64,000 nucleotides of DNA from Mycobacterium sp. UM_WGJ (lineage in GTDB: Bacteria > Actinomycetota > Actinomycetes > Mycobacteriales > Mycobacteriaceae). The first letter of the stretch is position 1, and every line of letters begins with the position of its first letter. Under the pieces are notes generated by a model, which had not been told where the DNA came from, ran no database searches, and was given only the letters and a program-made list of their open reading frames with translations. The position numbers and the translations under genes are program-made. Shown piece by piece: positions 9,731 through 18,859 of the stretch. The DNA is taken from the NCBI RefSeq assembly GCF_000455125.1, contig NZ_AUWR01000020.1:1-64000 (forward strand), given 5' to 3'.

Positions 9731-10638
9731 TCCCACACCGCCGGTACGCACCGAAAGGCGTTGCCGGCGGCGGCCACGTGGCACACCGACGGGAACGGGA
9801 GGTGAGTGGCCACCAGCGCTTCGCCGGTCGATGCCAGCTCCTGCAGCAGGCCGACCCGGACCTCGATCGACTGCTCCGGGTCGTGTTCGAATCCGTTGTG
9901 CCACTGGGGGTTGTCGAATCCGACCTGGAATATGGCGTCGCCGGCGAAGGTAAGTCGGTGATCACCGGATGCTAGCCGGACCACGCTGTGGCCGGGGGTG
10001 TGCCCGCCGGTACGTGTGGCGAGCACGCCGGGGGCCACCTCGTAGGACTTCTCGAAGGGGACCAGGTGGTTACGGTATTCGTCCAAGAACCGCGAGGCGA
10101 TCGATCGCAGCGCGTCCGGAACCGGAGCCGGCATGTTGGTCCCGGAAAAGTCGGGCGCCTCCCAGAACTCGGCTTCCGCGGCCGCGACGTGGATCCGCAG
10201 GTCCGGACGCAGTCGCGCTTTGACCCCGTCGGTGAGCAGTCCCCCTACGTGGTCCATGTGTAGGTGGGTCAGCACCACGTCGGTGATGGCAGACAGATCG
10301 ATGCCGGCAGCCTCCAGCCGACGGACTGCCTGGCCTGCACGCGGAAAGTCCGGAAACTCCATCCCGAGGCCGGCGTCGACGAGGATGGTCCGGTCACCGG
10401 AGCGCACCACGACCACGTTCAACGGCCAGTCGATGACGTCAGGCGGCAGGAACATGTCGTCGAGCCAGCCCGCCAGGCGGGACGAGTCGACGTTGGTGGC
10501 CATGGTCGCGGCGTTGATCGGCAGCACGCCGTCACTGATCACCAGCACCTCGATGTCGCCGACCTGTACCGCGTATCGCGATGGAACCAGATCGTTCGGC
10601 TCGTGACTCTCAGCACGTACGGCGGTGTTCAAGCTCAT
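9724..10638 (-). CDS. MBL-fold metallo-hydrolase
   Basis: The protein has 304 residues and contains the metal-binding HLHMDH motif (His125, His127, Asp129, His130), preceded by LVDAG and followed by GGHTPGH and FAGD segments, all typical of the metallo-beta-lactamase fold that binds two metal ions. The family includes lactonases, thioesterases and glyoxalase II; the substrate cannot be told here. The ATG start has a good ribosome binding site (AAGGAG, 6 nt upstream). It is convergent with the PUFA synthase gene and the two coding ends overlap by 7 bp, so it is not part of that operon. No signal peptide is seen, so the enzyme is probably cytosolic. Confidence 0.85.
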   Translation of the reverse strand: MSLNTAVRAESHEPNDLVPSRYAVQVGDIEVLVISDGVLPINAATMATNVDSSRLAGWLDDMFLPPDVIDWPLNVVVVRSGDRTILVDAGLGMEFPDFPRAGQAVRRLEAAGIDLSAITDVVLTHLHMDHVGGLLTDGVKARLRPDLRIHVAAAEAEFWEAPDFSGTNMPAPVPDALRSIASRFLDEYRNHLVPFEKSYEVAPGVLATRTGGHTPGHSVVRLASGDHRLTFAGDAIFQVGFDNPQWHNGFEHDPEQSIEVRVGLLQELASTGEALVATHLPFPSVCHVAAAGNAFRCVPAVWDY

Positions 10639-10817
10639 CTGCGTCTCCTTGATCGTCGGTCTGCGCCTGCCCGGATCGTTCGGATCGAGAATCGCGCGAC
10701 AGCGTCGGTCTGCGCACCCTGGAAACCGCGTAGTCCTTGGCGCCCCCCGGGGGCTCTGGAGCGTTTGTTGACTGCGGCCGAGGTGGACGGCTAACTTAGT
10801 GGCGATCGCGGCACGGC

Positions 10818-10839
10818 CGTCCAGCTACGCAGCTGGACG
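10818..10839. promoter_or_regulatory. Perfect 9-bp inverted repeat (GC-rich hairpin)
   Basis: The sequence CGTCCAGCT is followed by a 4-nt loop (ACGC) and its exact complement AGCTGGACG. No T-run follows, so a simple intrinsic terminator is unlikely. It lies about 57 bp upstream of the small membrane ORF at 10897 and could be an operator or a 5'-leader hairpin. Function is inferred only from symmetry and position. Confidence 0.4.
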
Positions 10840-10896
10840 TAGATCGGCCGTCAACGAATCGAGACCGACCAAGTCTTCGCAGACAGGAGCCCACTC

Positions 10897-10983
10897 ATGG
10901 CGTCAGCATCTCTGGGCGTCTACACGTGCCTCGCGTGTGTCGTGCTGCTTACCCTGGCACTCTTCTGGGCCAGCGGGTCCTGA
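10897..10983 (+). CDS. Candidate 28-residue single-span membrane peptide
   Basis: A short frame begins with ATG, preceded by AGGAG at a spacing of 8 nt, and ends with TGA. The predicted 28-residue peptide has a short polar N-terminus, a hydrophobic stretch (CLACVVLLTLALFW) long enough to cross the membrane once, and a short C-terminus. It sits between the divergent hydrolase gene and the convergent DUF1906 gene and has no obvious partner. I do not recognise a family. The ribosome binding site and the coherent hydrophobic helix are the only support, so this is a candidate. Confidence 0.4.
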   Translation: MASASLGVYTCLACVVLLTLALFWASGS

Positions 10984-10997
10984 TCGGTCGCACGACC

Positions 10998-11792
10998 TCA
11001 CGGATGTAGATTCCACTGGCCGCAGTCCTGGGCCAGGACGTCGTTGACGTCGACTTCTATCCCACCGACGATGGGCCCCGGGTTCGAGGCGGTACTCACA
11101 ATGCGCTGGTAGAGCACTGCCCCGGGATCGACCTGACCACGTGACCAGGATCGGGTCTGCCAGGCCCACCGCTTACCGGGTGTGCGTGAGACTCCGATGA
11201 CACCGTCGGCGGCCGCCCACTGGCACACGTTCACGCCCCCGTAGACGCCGGTTCGCTGCACTCCCAGTACCGAGTTGATTCCGCGAAACCACTGCAGTGC
11301 CACGGTGTTCCAGGTGTTGCGGTCGATGTCGTCGTCGACGCTGAAGAAGACCGGCGCGCTTTGGCCCCCGCCGGCGGCGGTGTGTATCTGCCAGGCGGTG
11401 CGTGCGTCGGCAACCCCGCCGGGGTAGCCCCGGGTGAAGTCCGACGGGGCCGTCCCGCCGGGCTTGCCGTACTGGAAGTTGCTGACGATCACCAGTCCCG
11501 CGGCGGTCAGTGACTCGGCGTAGGGCCGGGTGATCGGCTTGGCGCCGAAGTTGGAGCCGGGCCGCGACGTCGACACGTAGTTGATGACGCCGGCATGGCC
11601 CGCGGCACGGATGTCCTGCGCGGGAATCTGACGCATGGCGTAGTCGATCAGCGTGGGAGCCGCAGCCGAAGCCGTCGGTGCACCGGCCGACGCCGCGCCC
11701 AGCCCGGTGAGCGCTGCGGCGGATGCGTACCGCAGCGCGTCCCGTCGGGAAACGTGGTTCCGAGGGTGGGAAGTCCGCGGCGAGTCAGGCAC
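10998..11792 (-). CDS. Tat-exported DUF1906 (glycoside-hydrolase-like) protein
   Basis: The 264-residue product starts at GTG. Its N-terminus has a twin-arginine signal (SRRDALRYASAAALTG) and an Ala-rich stretch with probable cleavage after ASAA near residue 50, so it should be exported folded. The mature part is a DUF1906 domain, a TIM-barrel family related to glycoside hydrolases and sometimes annotated as a lysozyme-like or peptidoglycan-associated domain. Conserved stretches include DFTRGYPGG, FFSVDDDID and WFRGINSVLG. A clear paralogue lies at 18059-18859; more than half of the aligned residues match by eye. The acidic residues of FFSVDDDID are candidates for a catalytic site. The natural substrate is not known. 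Confidence 0.85.
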   Translation of the reverse strand: MPDSPRTSHPRNHVSRRDALRYASAAALTGLGAASAGAPTASAAAPTLIDYAMRQIPAQDIRAAGHAGVINYVSTSRPGSNFGAKPITRPYAESLTAAGLVIVSNFQYGKPGGTAPSDFTRGYPGGVADARTAWQIHTAAGGGQSAPVFFSVDDDIDRNTWNTVALQWFRGINSVLGVQRTGVYGGVNVCQWAAADGVIGVSRTPGKRWAWQTRSWSRGQVDPGAVLYQRIVSTASNPGPIVGGIEVDVNDVLAQDCGQWNLHP

Positions 11793-11915
11793 GGGCCGAT
11801 GTTAACAATGTGGCAGCTGTTAACTGTGTCGCCCGCGCCGGGAACCCTGAATGCTTTTCCCCGAACATCCTTGCTTTGCCCGGAGAACGAGTCGCCGACG
11901 GCTACGATTCGGTGC

Positions 11916-12839
11916 GTGTCGACGCCCGTCACCAGCACATCATCGCCGACGACTCCGCGCGCCCCTAGAGCCCCGCTCGTGGTTGCGGGCTGGTGCCTCG
12001 TTGCTATCTACATCGCCGCGATGGTAACGACGGCATTGAGTGCCGGATCGATATCCGCTGTAGCCGAAGCAATCTCGGGTGCCGCATTGGCGGCGTTCGT
12101 GGTGCTCCATACGTTGGCGCTCTATAAACCCGCCGGAGCCGTCGCCTACTTCGCCACGGCCGCGACGGTGGGTCTCGGCCTGGAGGCGTGCAGTACTGCG
12201 ACCGGCTTCCCGTTCGGCTTCTACGTCCATTACGCGGAAGGGCCTCGCGCGTTCGACGTTCCGGTGGTTGTCGTGGCGGCGTGGGTGATTCTGGCCTGGT
12301 TGGCGTGGATTCTGGCCCGGGTGATTGTGGGCGAGATCCACAATCGGCGGCTGTCCGTTGTGGTGACACCCGTCGTGGCCACCCTCATCGTCGGTGGCTA
12401 TGACCTGGTGATCGATCCGATCGGCGCCTACGTGCGTCACATGTTCGCCTACCGATCACCGAGTGGGGTCCTGGGTGTCCCGTTGAGCAACTACATCGGC
12501 TGGCTGATCACCGGGTGGGTGCTGTTTCAGACCTTTGCCTTGATCGAACGGCGGTGGCGACGCGACCCCGCAACCTCGACCCGATCGGCTTTGTTGATGC
12601 CGTCCATCATCTGGTTCGGTTTGGGCCTGCAGGTGAATCTCGGGCTGCTGCGCGCCGGCGATGCCACCACGACCATCCAGGGTGTGCCCGTTGCTCTGGC
12701 CGATATCTATGAGACGTCCGCTGAGATGACCTGGTTCATGATGGGCCTGGTGGTGGTGATCAGCGTGATACGGCTTTATCAGGGCACGCCGGCGACCTCG
12801 CCGGAGATCGCCGACTCGAGCGCACACCGCGCCGGCTAA
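11916..12839 (+). CDS. CruF/DUF422-family carotenoid biosynthesis membrane protein
   Basis: The frame is open far upstream, but the protein-like part begins at the GTG at 11916, giving 307 residues; upstream codons overlap the Tat signal region of the opposite-strand gene and look non-coding. It has about seven hydrophobic helices. The segments [14 protein letters not shown] and [10 protein letters not shown] match the pattern of DUF422, which includes the C50 carotenoid 1,2-hydratase CruF. No other carotenoid genes are in the window, so the pathway role is inferred from family only. The 3' end overlaps the convergent PPE gene by 4 bp. No clear ribosome binding site was found and the exact start is uncertain. 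Confidence 0.65.
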   Translation: MSTPVTSTSSPTTPRAPRAPLVVAGWCLVAIYIAAMVTTALSAGSISAVAEAISGAALAAFVVLHTLALYKPAGAVAYFATAATVGLGLEACSTATGFPFGFYVHYAEGPRAFDVPVVVVAAWVILAWLAWILARVIVGEIHNRRLSVVVTPVVATLIVGGYDLVIDPIGAYVRHMFAYRSPSGVLGVPLSNYIGWLITGWVLFQTFALIERRWRRDPATSTRSALLMPSIIWFGLGLQVNLGLLRAGDATTTIQGVPVALADIYETSAEMTWFMMGLVVVISVIRLYQGTPATSPEIADSSAHRAG

Positions 12840-14044
12840 CCGACCCCGACGGGCCGCGGCATGACGGTCAGCTTGACGCCATAGCGCGGCGTGCCCAGAC
12901 CATAGCTGCCGTGGCGGCCGGCGCCGCCCGGAGGAATCGGGGGAGGCATCGCGGTCATCGACCGGTTTTCCGGGGCTACGGTCCAGCCGCTACCCATCCC
13001 AGCGGTAGGAGGTCCCGTCGGGGTGGCTGCCGCCCAGCTCGGGGGCGTCGACAACGAGCCGACCAGGGTGGCCCGGCCCACTCCCGCGGCCACCGGGGAG
13101 CTGCTGCCACCGGCAGCGCGGGCCGCGGTCTCCAGCTCACCAGTGGCCGTCGACGCCAGGGTCATGCCCGGCATGGTCCCGACCCCGCCGCGGGCCAGGG
13201 CGGCCGTGCCGCCATCCATGCCGCGCGCAAGAAAGCCGAGCGTGGCTAACCCGGAAAACCCCTCGATGTTGCCACCGGGGTCGAAAATGCCGGTGGCGGC
13301 GATCGTGTTCCACAGCTGGGCATTGATGTTCAAACCCGACCCGTCGTCGTGGCCCCAAGTTCCGTCGAAGAGGCCGTCGAAGAACTTCGTCCAGTGCCAG
13401 TCCGGATCCGTAGGACGCGAGCCCTCCGCCGGCGACGCGAGGCTCCGTAGCGCATCGGGCAGCTGGGTGTGGGCATCGGTGGGGTCCACACCGCCCGCGG
13501 CCTGCCTGCCGTCATCTCGATTGGTGGTTTCCGGCGCATTGGCAAAGGGGATCAGTTGGGTGGCGGTGGCGGAAGCCGCGGCGTAGCCATACATCGCCAC
13601 CGCGTCTTGCGCCCACATCTGGCCGTAGCGCGCTTCGGCCGCTGCGATCGCCGGTGTGTTCTGGCCCAGCGCGTTGGTCTTGACCAATGACGCCAACAAC
13701 ACGCGGTTGGTCTCGATCGCAGCCGGGGGCACCGTCATAGCGTGGGCCTCGGCATACGCCTCGGCCGCGGCGTAGGCCTGTGCCGCGGTCTGCTCAGCCT
13801 GCTCGGCGGTCACGCTCAACCACACGAAGTAAGGCTGGGCAGCCGCAGCCATCGCCGATGCAGATGGGCCCCACCAGCCTTGACTGCCCAGGCTCGCCAC
13901 CAGCCATTCGAACGACGTTGCCGCTGAACGCAATTCCGCGGACAGTAAATTCCATGACGCCGCAGCCGCCAGCATCGGCCCTGATCCTGCTCCGGCGTAC
14001 ATGCGCGCCGAATTGATCTCTGGTGGCATCGATCCGTAGTCCAT
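12836..14044 (-). CDS. PPE family protein
   Basis: With the ATG at 14044 the product has 402 residues and begins [11 protein letters not shown], the Pro-Pro-Glu signature. The conserved PPE domain (about 1-175) contains the WxG-type turn ([10 protein letters not shown]) and the [15 protein letters not shown] segment. The C-terminal half carries a degenerate SVP-type motif ([10 protein letters not shown]). PPE proteins are exported by ESX type VII systems as helical-bundle dimers with a PE protein and end up at the cell surface. The PE partner lies 14 bp upstream on the same strand, a classic PE-PPE operon. No ESX core genes are visible here, so the cognate system is elsewhere. Confidence 0.93.
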   Translation of the reverse strand: MDYGSMPPEINSARMYAGAGSGPMLAAAASWNLLSAELRSAATSFEWLVASLGSQGWWGPSASAMAAAAQPYFVWLSVTAEQAEQTAAQAYAAAEAYAEAHAMTVPPAAIETNRVLLASLVKTNALGQNTPAIAAAEARYGQMWAQDAVAMYGYAAASATATQLIPFANAPETTNRDDGRQAAGGVDPTDAHTQLPDALRSLASPAEGSRPTDPDWHWTKFFDGLFDGTWGHDDGSGLNINAQLWNTIAATGIFDPGGNIEGFSGLATLGFLARGMDGGTAALARGGVGTMPGMTLASTATGELETAARAAGGSSSPVAAGVGRATLVGSLSTPPSWAAATPTGPPTAGMGSGWTVAPENRSMTAMPPPIPPGGAGRHGSYGLGTPRYGVKLTVMPRPVGVG

Positions 14045-14058
14045 TGGCCAAAACCCTT

Positions 14059-14358
14059 TCAGTAGACGGAGATAACGTTTGCGGTATCGGTCATTGCGTA
14101 CGACTCTGCGCTGTGCAGCAGCGTTTTGACGAACATCTCGTGCACCTCCGCGGCGCGCTTGCTGATCGCTTGGTACATCTGTGCATGCCGCGCGAATTGC
14201 GCCGCGGTCAGTGCAGAAATCTCGTCGGCGGCGGCGGGAATCACGCCGGTGGTCGGCGCTGCGGCAGCGGCGCTTTGCGCGGATACCGTGTCGCCGACAC
14301 CGCGCAGATCGGCCGCTGTCGCGATGAGATCTTCGGGCAGTGCGTACACAAAAGACAT
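14059..14358 (-). CDS. PE family protein
   Basis: The 99-residue protein consists only of the PE domain: two predicted helices joined by an Ala-rich turn, beginning [11 protein letters not shown]. The type VII secretion signal YxxxD is visible near the C-terminus (YAMTD). The ATG start has AAGGAG upstream. It precedes its PPE partner by 14 bp and the two should form a secreted heterodimer. There is no PGRS or lipase extension. Confidence 0.93.
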   Translation of the reverse strand: MSFVYALPEDLIATAADLRGVGDTVSAQSAAAAAPTTGVIPAAADEISALTAAQFARHAQMYQAISKRAAEVHEMFVKTLLHSAESYAMTDTANVISVY

Positions 14359-14383
14359 CGGAGACTCTCCTTCGAGAGGACAT

Positions 14384-15289
14384 GACGAATTTCGCCGTCC
14401 TACAAGAACGGTCGCGTGCCGAAGCGGCGCAGGTCCACGTTTCGGACAGCGCTGATGCGGTGCGGGCGAACCGATTCAGGGGGTGAAGGCGGCGCCGGGG
14501 CAGGGTTCGAACGAAATGGTCGTCGATCTCGGATAAGGACTATCGCTCGTACTCAATGTCGCTCTCACCTCCTCACGGCCAGGGCACACGGGGATGCCGT
14601 TGCAGCGGGCACAGCGGGACTACCGAACCAGCGCAGAGTCGGCCGGACGGCACCCCTCTCGACAGAGTTTTGGCACTGCACGGCGTATCCAGTCGTATGC
14701 CGAAAGCCACTTGGGCTCAACCCTTAAGCCGGGAAGAGCTGTCCTGACCCTGGGCGTCTCTCGACGTTTGAGGTCAGTGGCCTGTATCCGTACAGACGCC
14801 TCACCTAGCGAGGTGCGTTCGCGGCCATGGTGGCATCACCGTGGGGGATAGTCAACTCGAATGTGAACCTCTGCGCTGCCCGATGAGTTGCCCAAAATGT
14901 AACGAGCATCGCGAATGATACTGGTGTTCTACATGTTTCGTGGGTGCGAAAAGTTTGCCCAGCAGCGGTTGATGTGCTCTTGCTGAGAATGTCAAAGCGG
15001 TGACAGGGTGAACGGCCAGAATTACCAATGCATCCCGACGCCAAGTACTCGACCCGAACTCCGGAATGCCTCGTAGCAAGGCGATTCGGTAGACCGATCC
15101 GGATAGAGCTCCTGCTACCTTCGAAAGTGCCCTCGGTCGATCTGAGTGCGCGTGGTCGCCTGAGCACGGTTCGGGTTCGACCCTTGACCGATGTCGCTCA
15201 GATTTACTTAAATGGGCTAGCAGTCACATCACCGGCTACCCGTGTCGGCAGTCCGCCGCGGACGGGCCACAGCGGGTGAGGAGGAACTT
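14384..15289. other. Gene-free intergenic stretch of about 900 bp
   Basis: I see no supported gene here on either strand: short frames lack ribosome binding sites and recognisable protein sequence. The middle part (about 14880-15000) looks lower in GC than the flanks. Small dyads exist (CTGTA/TACAG and CACCT/AGGTG near 14790-14820), but they are too short to interpret. The stretch separates the divergent PE-PPE operon from the thioesterase operon and probably holds both promoters. Confidence 0.5.
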
Positions 15290-16264
15290 GTGCAGACGTC
15301 GGCGTCCGAGGTCTCCGCTCACCCCGACTACGGCGGTCCCCTGCTCGGGTCGGGAAGTCAACTGGAACGCGCCACGCTCGACGCGCTGGACCGGCTGCAG
15401 CAGGTGCTGACGCTGCACTCACTGGGCGAGGACCGATTCCGGGCGGACAACGAGGCCGGCCGGTTCGGCCGGATCTTCGGCGGCCAGCTCATCGCCCAGG
15501 CGATGACAGCGGCCGCGGCCACGGTCCCCGAGCTGACCGCCCATTCCATTCACGCGTCGTTTCTGCGTCCCGGCGACTCGGGCGTACCACTGGAGATCGT
15601 CGTCGACCGCACTCGCGACGGGCGCACCATGTCGGCACGGCAGGTCACCATCCAGCAGGGCGGTCGCACCCTCGTGGTGGCGACGGTGTCCTTCGACACC
15701 AGCCCGGACAGCACAGACGCCGACCCCGTGCCGTTGCCCGGGCCCGCACCGGAAGCCCTTCCGCTGCTACAGCACTGGGTGCAGCACGCCCCGCCATACC
15801 TGGCCGGGCGAGGGAACACCTGGATAGAACGGCCCCCGCCGCTGGAAGTTCGCACCGCCGAAGCCCCGGTCTTCCTGGGCGGCGCCCAAGCGCCGGGTCC
15901 GCGTGCCCATTGGATGCGGTTGCCGCGTGGAATCGACGGCGATCACCAGCTGCACGCGGTGCTGCTTGCCTACGCCAGCGACTACCTGCTGGTGGATACC
16001 GCGTTTCGTGCCCACCCGCAGCCGGTCGACCATGCCACGCACACCGGCCTGACCTTGGACCACAGCGTGTGGCTGCACCGTGCAGTCCACTTCGATCGAT
16101 GGCACCTCTACACCCAGCAGACCGTCGCAACGGCCGGACACCGCGCCCTGGTGCACGGCACCATGGTCGATGACACCGGCCGCCATGTGGCCAGCACCGC
16201 ACAAGAAGTGCTCGTCCGGCCGATAGCCGAGCCGCCGGGACGGCAGAAACCCGGGGACCAGTAG
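15290..16264 (+). CDS. tesB: Acyl-CoA thioesterase II
   Basis: I chose the GTG at 15290 because GAGGAGG lies just upstream at good spacing; this gives 324 residues. The protein is a double hotdog of the TesB type: an N-terminal half with GRIFGGQLIAQA and HSIHASFLRPGD, and a C-terminal half with LDHSVWLH and HLYTQQT, which supply the Asp and Gln expected in the catalytic triad. TesB hydrolyses acyl-CoA to free acid and CoA and often accompanies beta-oxidation genes. Its stop overlaps the GTG of the following SDR by one base, so the two are translationally coupled. It is the first gene of a five-gene co-directional run. Confidence 0.9.
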   Translation: MQTSASEVSAHPDYGGPLLGSGSQLERATLDALDRLQQVLTLHSLGEDRFRADNEAGRFGRIFGGQLIAQAMTAAAATVPELTAHSIHASFLRPGDSGVPLEIVVDRTRDGRTMSARQVTIQQGGRTLVVATVSFDTSPDSTDADPVPLPGPAPEALPLLQHWVQHAPPYLAGRGNTWIERPPPLEVRTAEAPVFLGGAQAPGPRAHWMRLPRGIDGDHQLHAVLLAYASDYLLVDTAFRAHPQPVDHATHTGLTLDHSVWLHRAVHFDRWHLYTQQTVATAGHRALVHGTMVDDTGRHVASTAQEVLVRPIAEPPGRQKPGDQ

Positions 16265-17085
16265 TGGTCCTGCGCGCAGAGACGGCGACACTCGATGGAC
16301 GCGTAGCGGTCATCACCGGCGGCGGTTCGGGAATCGGCCGCGGTATCGCCGAGGGCTTCGCGGAATTCGGCGCTCGGGTGGTGATCTGGGAACGCGACGC
16401 CGAAGCGGCCCGAGCGACCGCGAAGCTGGTCGGCGGTCATGCCTGCGCAATCGATGTCCGCGACTCCGGCCAGGTCGATGCGGCAATGGCGGAAACCCTT
16501 GCCACGGTGGGCTTGCCGACGGTGTTGGTCAACAATGCCGGCGGGGTGTTCTTCTCCCCGTTGCTGGAAACCGCACCCAAGGGGTGGGACACCCTGATCC
16601 GCTCCAACCTCACCCAGGTCCTGCTCTGCACGCAGCGCGTCGCGCAAACACTGGTCCAACACGGCGCGGCCGGCAGCATCATCAATGTCGCCAGCATCGA
16701 AGGCACCCGTGCCGCGCCTGGCTATGCGGCCTACGCGGCGGCGAAAGCGGGTGTCATCAACCTGACTAAAACGGCGGCTCTGGAGTTGGCGCCGCACGGC
16801 ATCCGGGTCAACTGCCTGGCCCCGGACCTCACGCTCACCGAAGGTATCGAACGAGTCGGCTCGGCAGAGATGCTGGCCGGCGTGGCCCACATGATTCCGA
16901 TGGGCCGCCCCGGCCATGTCGACGAGATGGCCGGGGCCGCGGTCTTTCTGGCCGGCGACCTGAGTTCGTACGTGACCGGCCAGACGCTTCACGTCGACGG
17001 CGGAACCCACGCCGCGGGCGGCTGGTACCACCATCCCGACGGTGGCGATTACATCCTCGGCCCGCCACGGCCGACGACCACTTAG
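16264..17085 (+). CDS. SDR family NAD(P)-dependent oxidoreductase
   Basis: This is a 273-residue classical short-chain dehydrogenase. The Rossmann motif TGGGSGIG is at about residues 18-25, NNAG at about 90, and the catalytic YAAYAAAK segment follows a serine in NVASIEG. The C-terminus ends LHVDGGTHAAGGWYH, typical of the FabG-like subfamily. The GTG start overlaps the upstream thioesterase stop (TAGTG). A role in oxidising a hydroxyacyl-CoA or alcohol intermediate is likely from the neighbourhood, but the substrate is unknown. Confidence 0.88.
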   Translation: MVLRAETATLDGRVAVITGGGSGIGRGIAEGFAEFGARVVIWERDAEAARATAKLVGGHACAIDVRDSGQVDAAMAETLATVGLPTVLVNNAGGVFFSPLLETAPKGWDTLIRSNLTQVLLCTQRVAQTLVQHGAAGSIINVASIEGTRAAPGYAAYAAAKAGVINLTKTAALELAPHGIRVNCLAPDLTLTEGIERVGSAEMLAGVAHMIPMGRPGHVDEMAGAAVFLAGDLSSYVTGQTLHVDGGTHAAGGWYHHPDGGDYILGPPRPTTT

Positions 17086-17109
17086 CAACTCCACGCGAAG
17101 GAGAGGCGT

Positions 17110-18030
17110 ATGCGGTTCGCGTTCACCTACCCGATCATCACCCATCCCTGCCATCCGGAGCTGGTTTCGCCGCAGGCGGTGAGCACCGTTGCGCGGGCCG
17201 CCGAAGCCGCCGGGTTTGACGCCATGGGTTTCACCGACCACCCGGCACCGACACAGCGCTGGCTCGACGCCGGCGGCCACGACAGTCTCGATCCCTTCGT
17301 GGCGATGGGATTCGCCGCGGCGCATACCGAAACGATCCGGTTCATCCCGAACGTCGTTGTCTTGCCCTACCGCAACCCGTTCGTGGTGGCGAAATCGGGT
17401 GCGACCCTGGATCTGTTGTCGGGGGGAAGGTTCACCTTGGCCGTCGGTGTGGGCTACCTCAAGGGCGAGTTCGCCGCTTTGGGGGTGGACTTCGAGGAGC
17501 GCGCCGCACTGGTCGAAGAGAGCCTGGACGTCATCCGAGCCATCTGGACCGGTGACGACGTCTCATTCGAGGGCCGGCATTTTCGCGCCCGCGGGATCAC
17601 CGCGCACCCGCGACCGGTCAGCAGCCCCCATCCGCCGATCTGGATCGGCGGAAACACCGGCAAAGCGCGTCAACGGGTCGCGACACGGGGCCAGGGCTGG
17701 GCGCCGTTCCCGGCGTCGCCCGGCCTGGCCAGCACCGCCCGCACTGCCGAAATGAATTCGGTCGAAGCCCTGACCGCGGGCATCGACGACCTGAAACGGC
17801 GCTGCGACGAGGCCGGCCGTGACTGGGCCGCCATCGACATCTGTTTCTCGAACCTCGTCGGCGGCCGTCCCGGCTACGACGGCTTCGATCCCGGCGCCTA
17901 CCTGGACGGCCTGGGCCGGCTGGCCGAAGCCGGCGTGACCTGGGTACAGGTCACCGTTCCCGGCGACAGCCTCAGCCATACGGTCGAGGCACTGGGCCAG
18001 TTCGGCGAATCGGTGATCAGCACATTGTAG
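17110..18030 (+). CDS. LLM-class (probable F420-dependent) oxidoreductase
   Basis: The protein has 306 residues, starts at ATG and has AAGGAG upstream. It has the TIM-barrel luciferase-like fold signature: GFTDHPAP near the N-terminus, the central LSGGRFTLAVGVGY motif that contacts the flavin phosphate, and PPIWIGGNTGKA further on. Family members of this length in mycobacteria are usually annotated as F420-dependent (Rv2161c-type). It is 24 bp downstream of the SDR and likely in the same transcript. A second member lies at 21095-21961. Confidence 0.88.
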   Translation: MRFAFTYPIITHPCHPELVSPQAVSTVARAAEAAGFDAMGFTDHPAPTQRWLDAGGHDSLDPFVAMGFAAAHTETIRFIPNVVVLPYRNPFVVAKSGATLDLLSGGRFTLAVGVGYLKGEFAALGVDFEERAALVEESLDVIRAIWTGDDVSFEGRHFRARGITAHPRPVSSPHPPIWIGGNTGKARQRVATRGQGWAPFPASPGLASTARTAEMNSVEALTAGIDDLKRRCDEAGRDWAAIDICFSNLVGGRPGYDGFDPGAYLDGLGRLAEAGVTWVQVTVPGDSLSHTVEALGQFGESVISTL

Positions 18031-18058
18031 GAACGTCTCGCCGGTACCCTTGCCAGTT

Positions 18059-18859
18059 GTGACGCGTTCCGCTTCGCGCCGCGACCTGCTGAGGTATGCC
18101 GCGTTACTTCCCCCGGCGCTGGCCGTGCCCGGCGTCCTCGGGGCGACGGTCGGCGCACCGAGGTCCCGTGCGAACGGGCTGCAGGTCATTGATTTCGCCC
18201 ACCGGCTGGTGCCGCCCGACCAGATCAAGGCCGCCGGATTCGACGGGGCGATGGTGTACGTCTCCGAGCTCCGTCCGGGCGCCACCTTCGACTTCAAACC
18301 CGTCACCCGCGACTACGCCGACGGGCTGCGTGCCGCCGGCCTGCAGGTCGCCAGTTGCTACCAGTTCGGCAAACCAGGCTGGACACAGTCGCCGTCGGAC
18401 TTCACCCGGGGTTACGACGGCGGCGTGGCCGATGCGCAGACGGCGCTGCGGCTGCATGCCGCGGCCGGGGGACCCCCGTCGGCGCCGATCTACTTCAGTG
18501 TCGACGAGGACATCGACGCCACAACATGGAGGAAGCTGGCGCTCCAATGGTTTCGCGGGATCAACTCCGTCCTGGGCGTTGACCGCACGGGCATCTACGG
18601 CGGCGCGCGCCAATGCACCTGGGCGATCAACGATGGGGTGATCGGACAGTCGACCAGCCCGGGTCACCGGTGGGCATGGCAGACCCGGGCATGGTCGCAC
18701 GGAGACCGCGAACCGGCAGCCGTACTCTTCCAACGAGACATCGTCACCGCGACCGAGCCGGGTTTCGTCATCGACGGCGCGCATGTGGATGTCAACGACG
18801 TCCTCGCAGCGGACTTCGGTCAATGGGACCTCGCCCGACCACAGGGGGAACTTTCGTGA
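18059..18859 (+). CDS. Tat-exported DUF1906 (glycoside-hydrolase-like) protein, second copy
   Basis: Translation from the GTG at 18059 gives 266 residues beginning with a twin-arginine signal (SRRDLLRYAALLPPALAV), so export through Tat is expected. The DUF1906 domain has DFTRGYDGG, YFSVDEDID, WFRGINSVLG and HRWAWQTRAW, which match the paralogue at 10998-11792 closely. The stop codon overlaps the next gene by 4 nt (GTGA). Finding a cell-wall-type exported domain inside an operon of acyl-CoA and F420 enzymes is odd; it may be a later insertion into the operon or a sign that the pathway touches an envelope lipid. A TTG nine bases upstream is an alternative start. Confidence 0.83.
   Translation: MTRSASRRDLLRYAALLPPALAVPGVLGATVGAPRSRANGLQVIDFAHRLVPPDQIKAAGFDGAMVYVSELRPGATFDFKPVTRDYADGLRAAGLQVASCYQFGKPGWTQSPSDFTRGYDGGVADAQTALRLHAAAGGPPSAPIYFSVDEDIDATTWRKLALQWFRGINSVLGVDRTGIYGGARQCTWAINDGVIGQSTSPGHRWAWQTRAWSHGDREPAAVLFQRDIVTATEPGFVIDGAHVDVNDVLAADFGQWDLARPQGELS

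Noticed and set aside
10654-10715. 13-bp direct repeat (CGTCGGTCTGCGC) upstream of the metallo-hydrolase
   Set aside because: Two copies 49 bp apart without other structure; too short and GC-rich to support a function.
15168-15183. GGTTCGGGTTCGACCC, resembling a tRNA T-arm
   Set aside because: No matching acceptor stem, anticodon arm or D-arm could be found around it.
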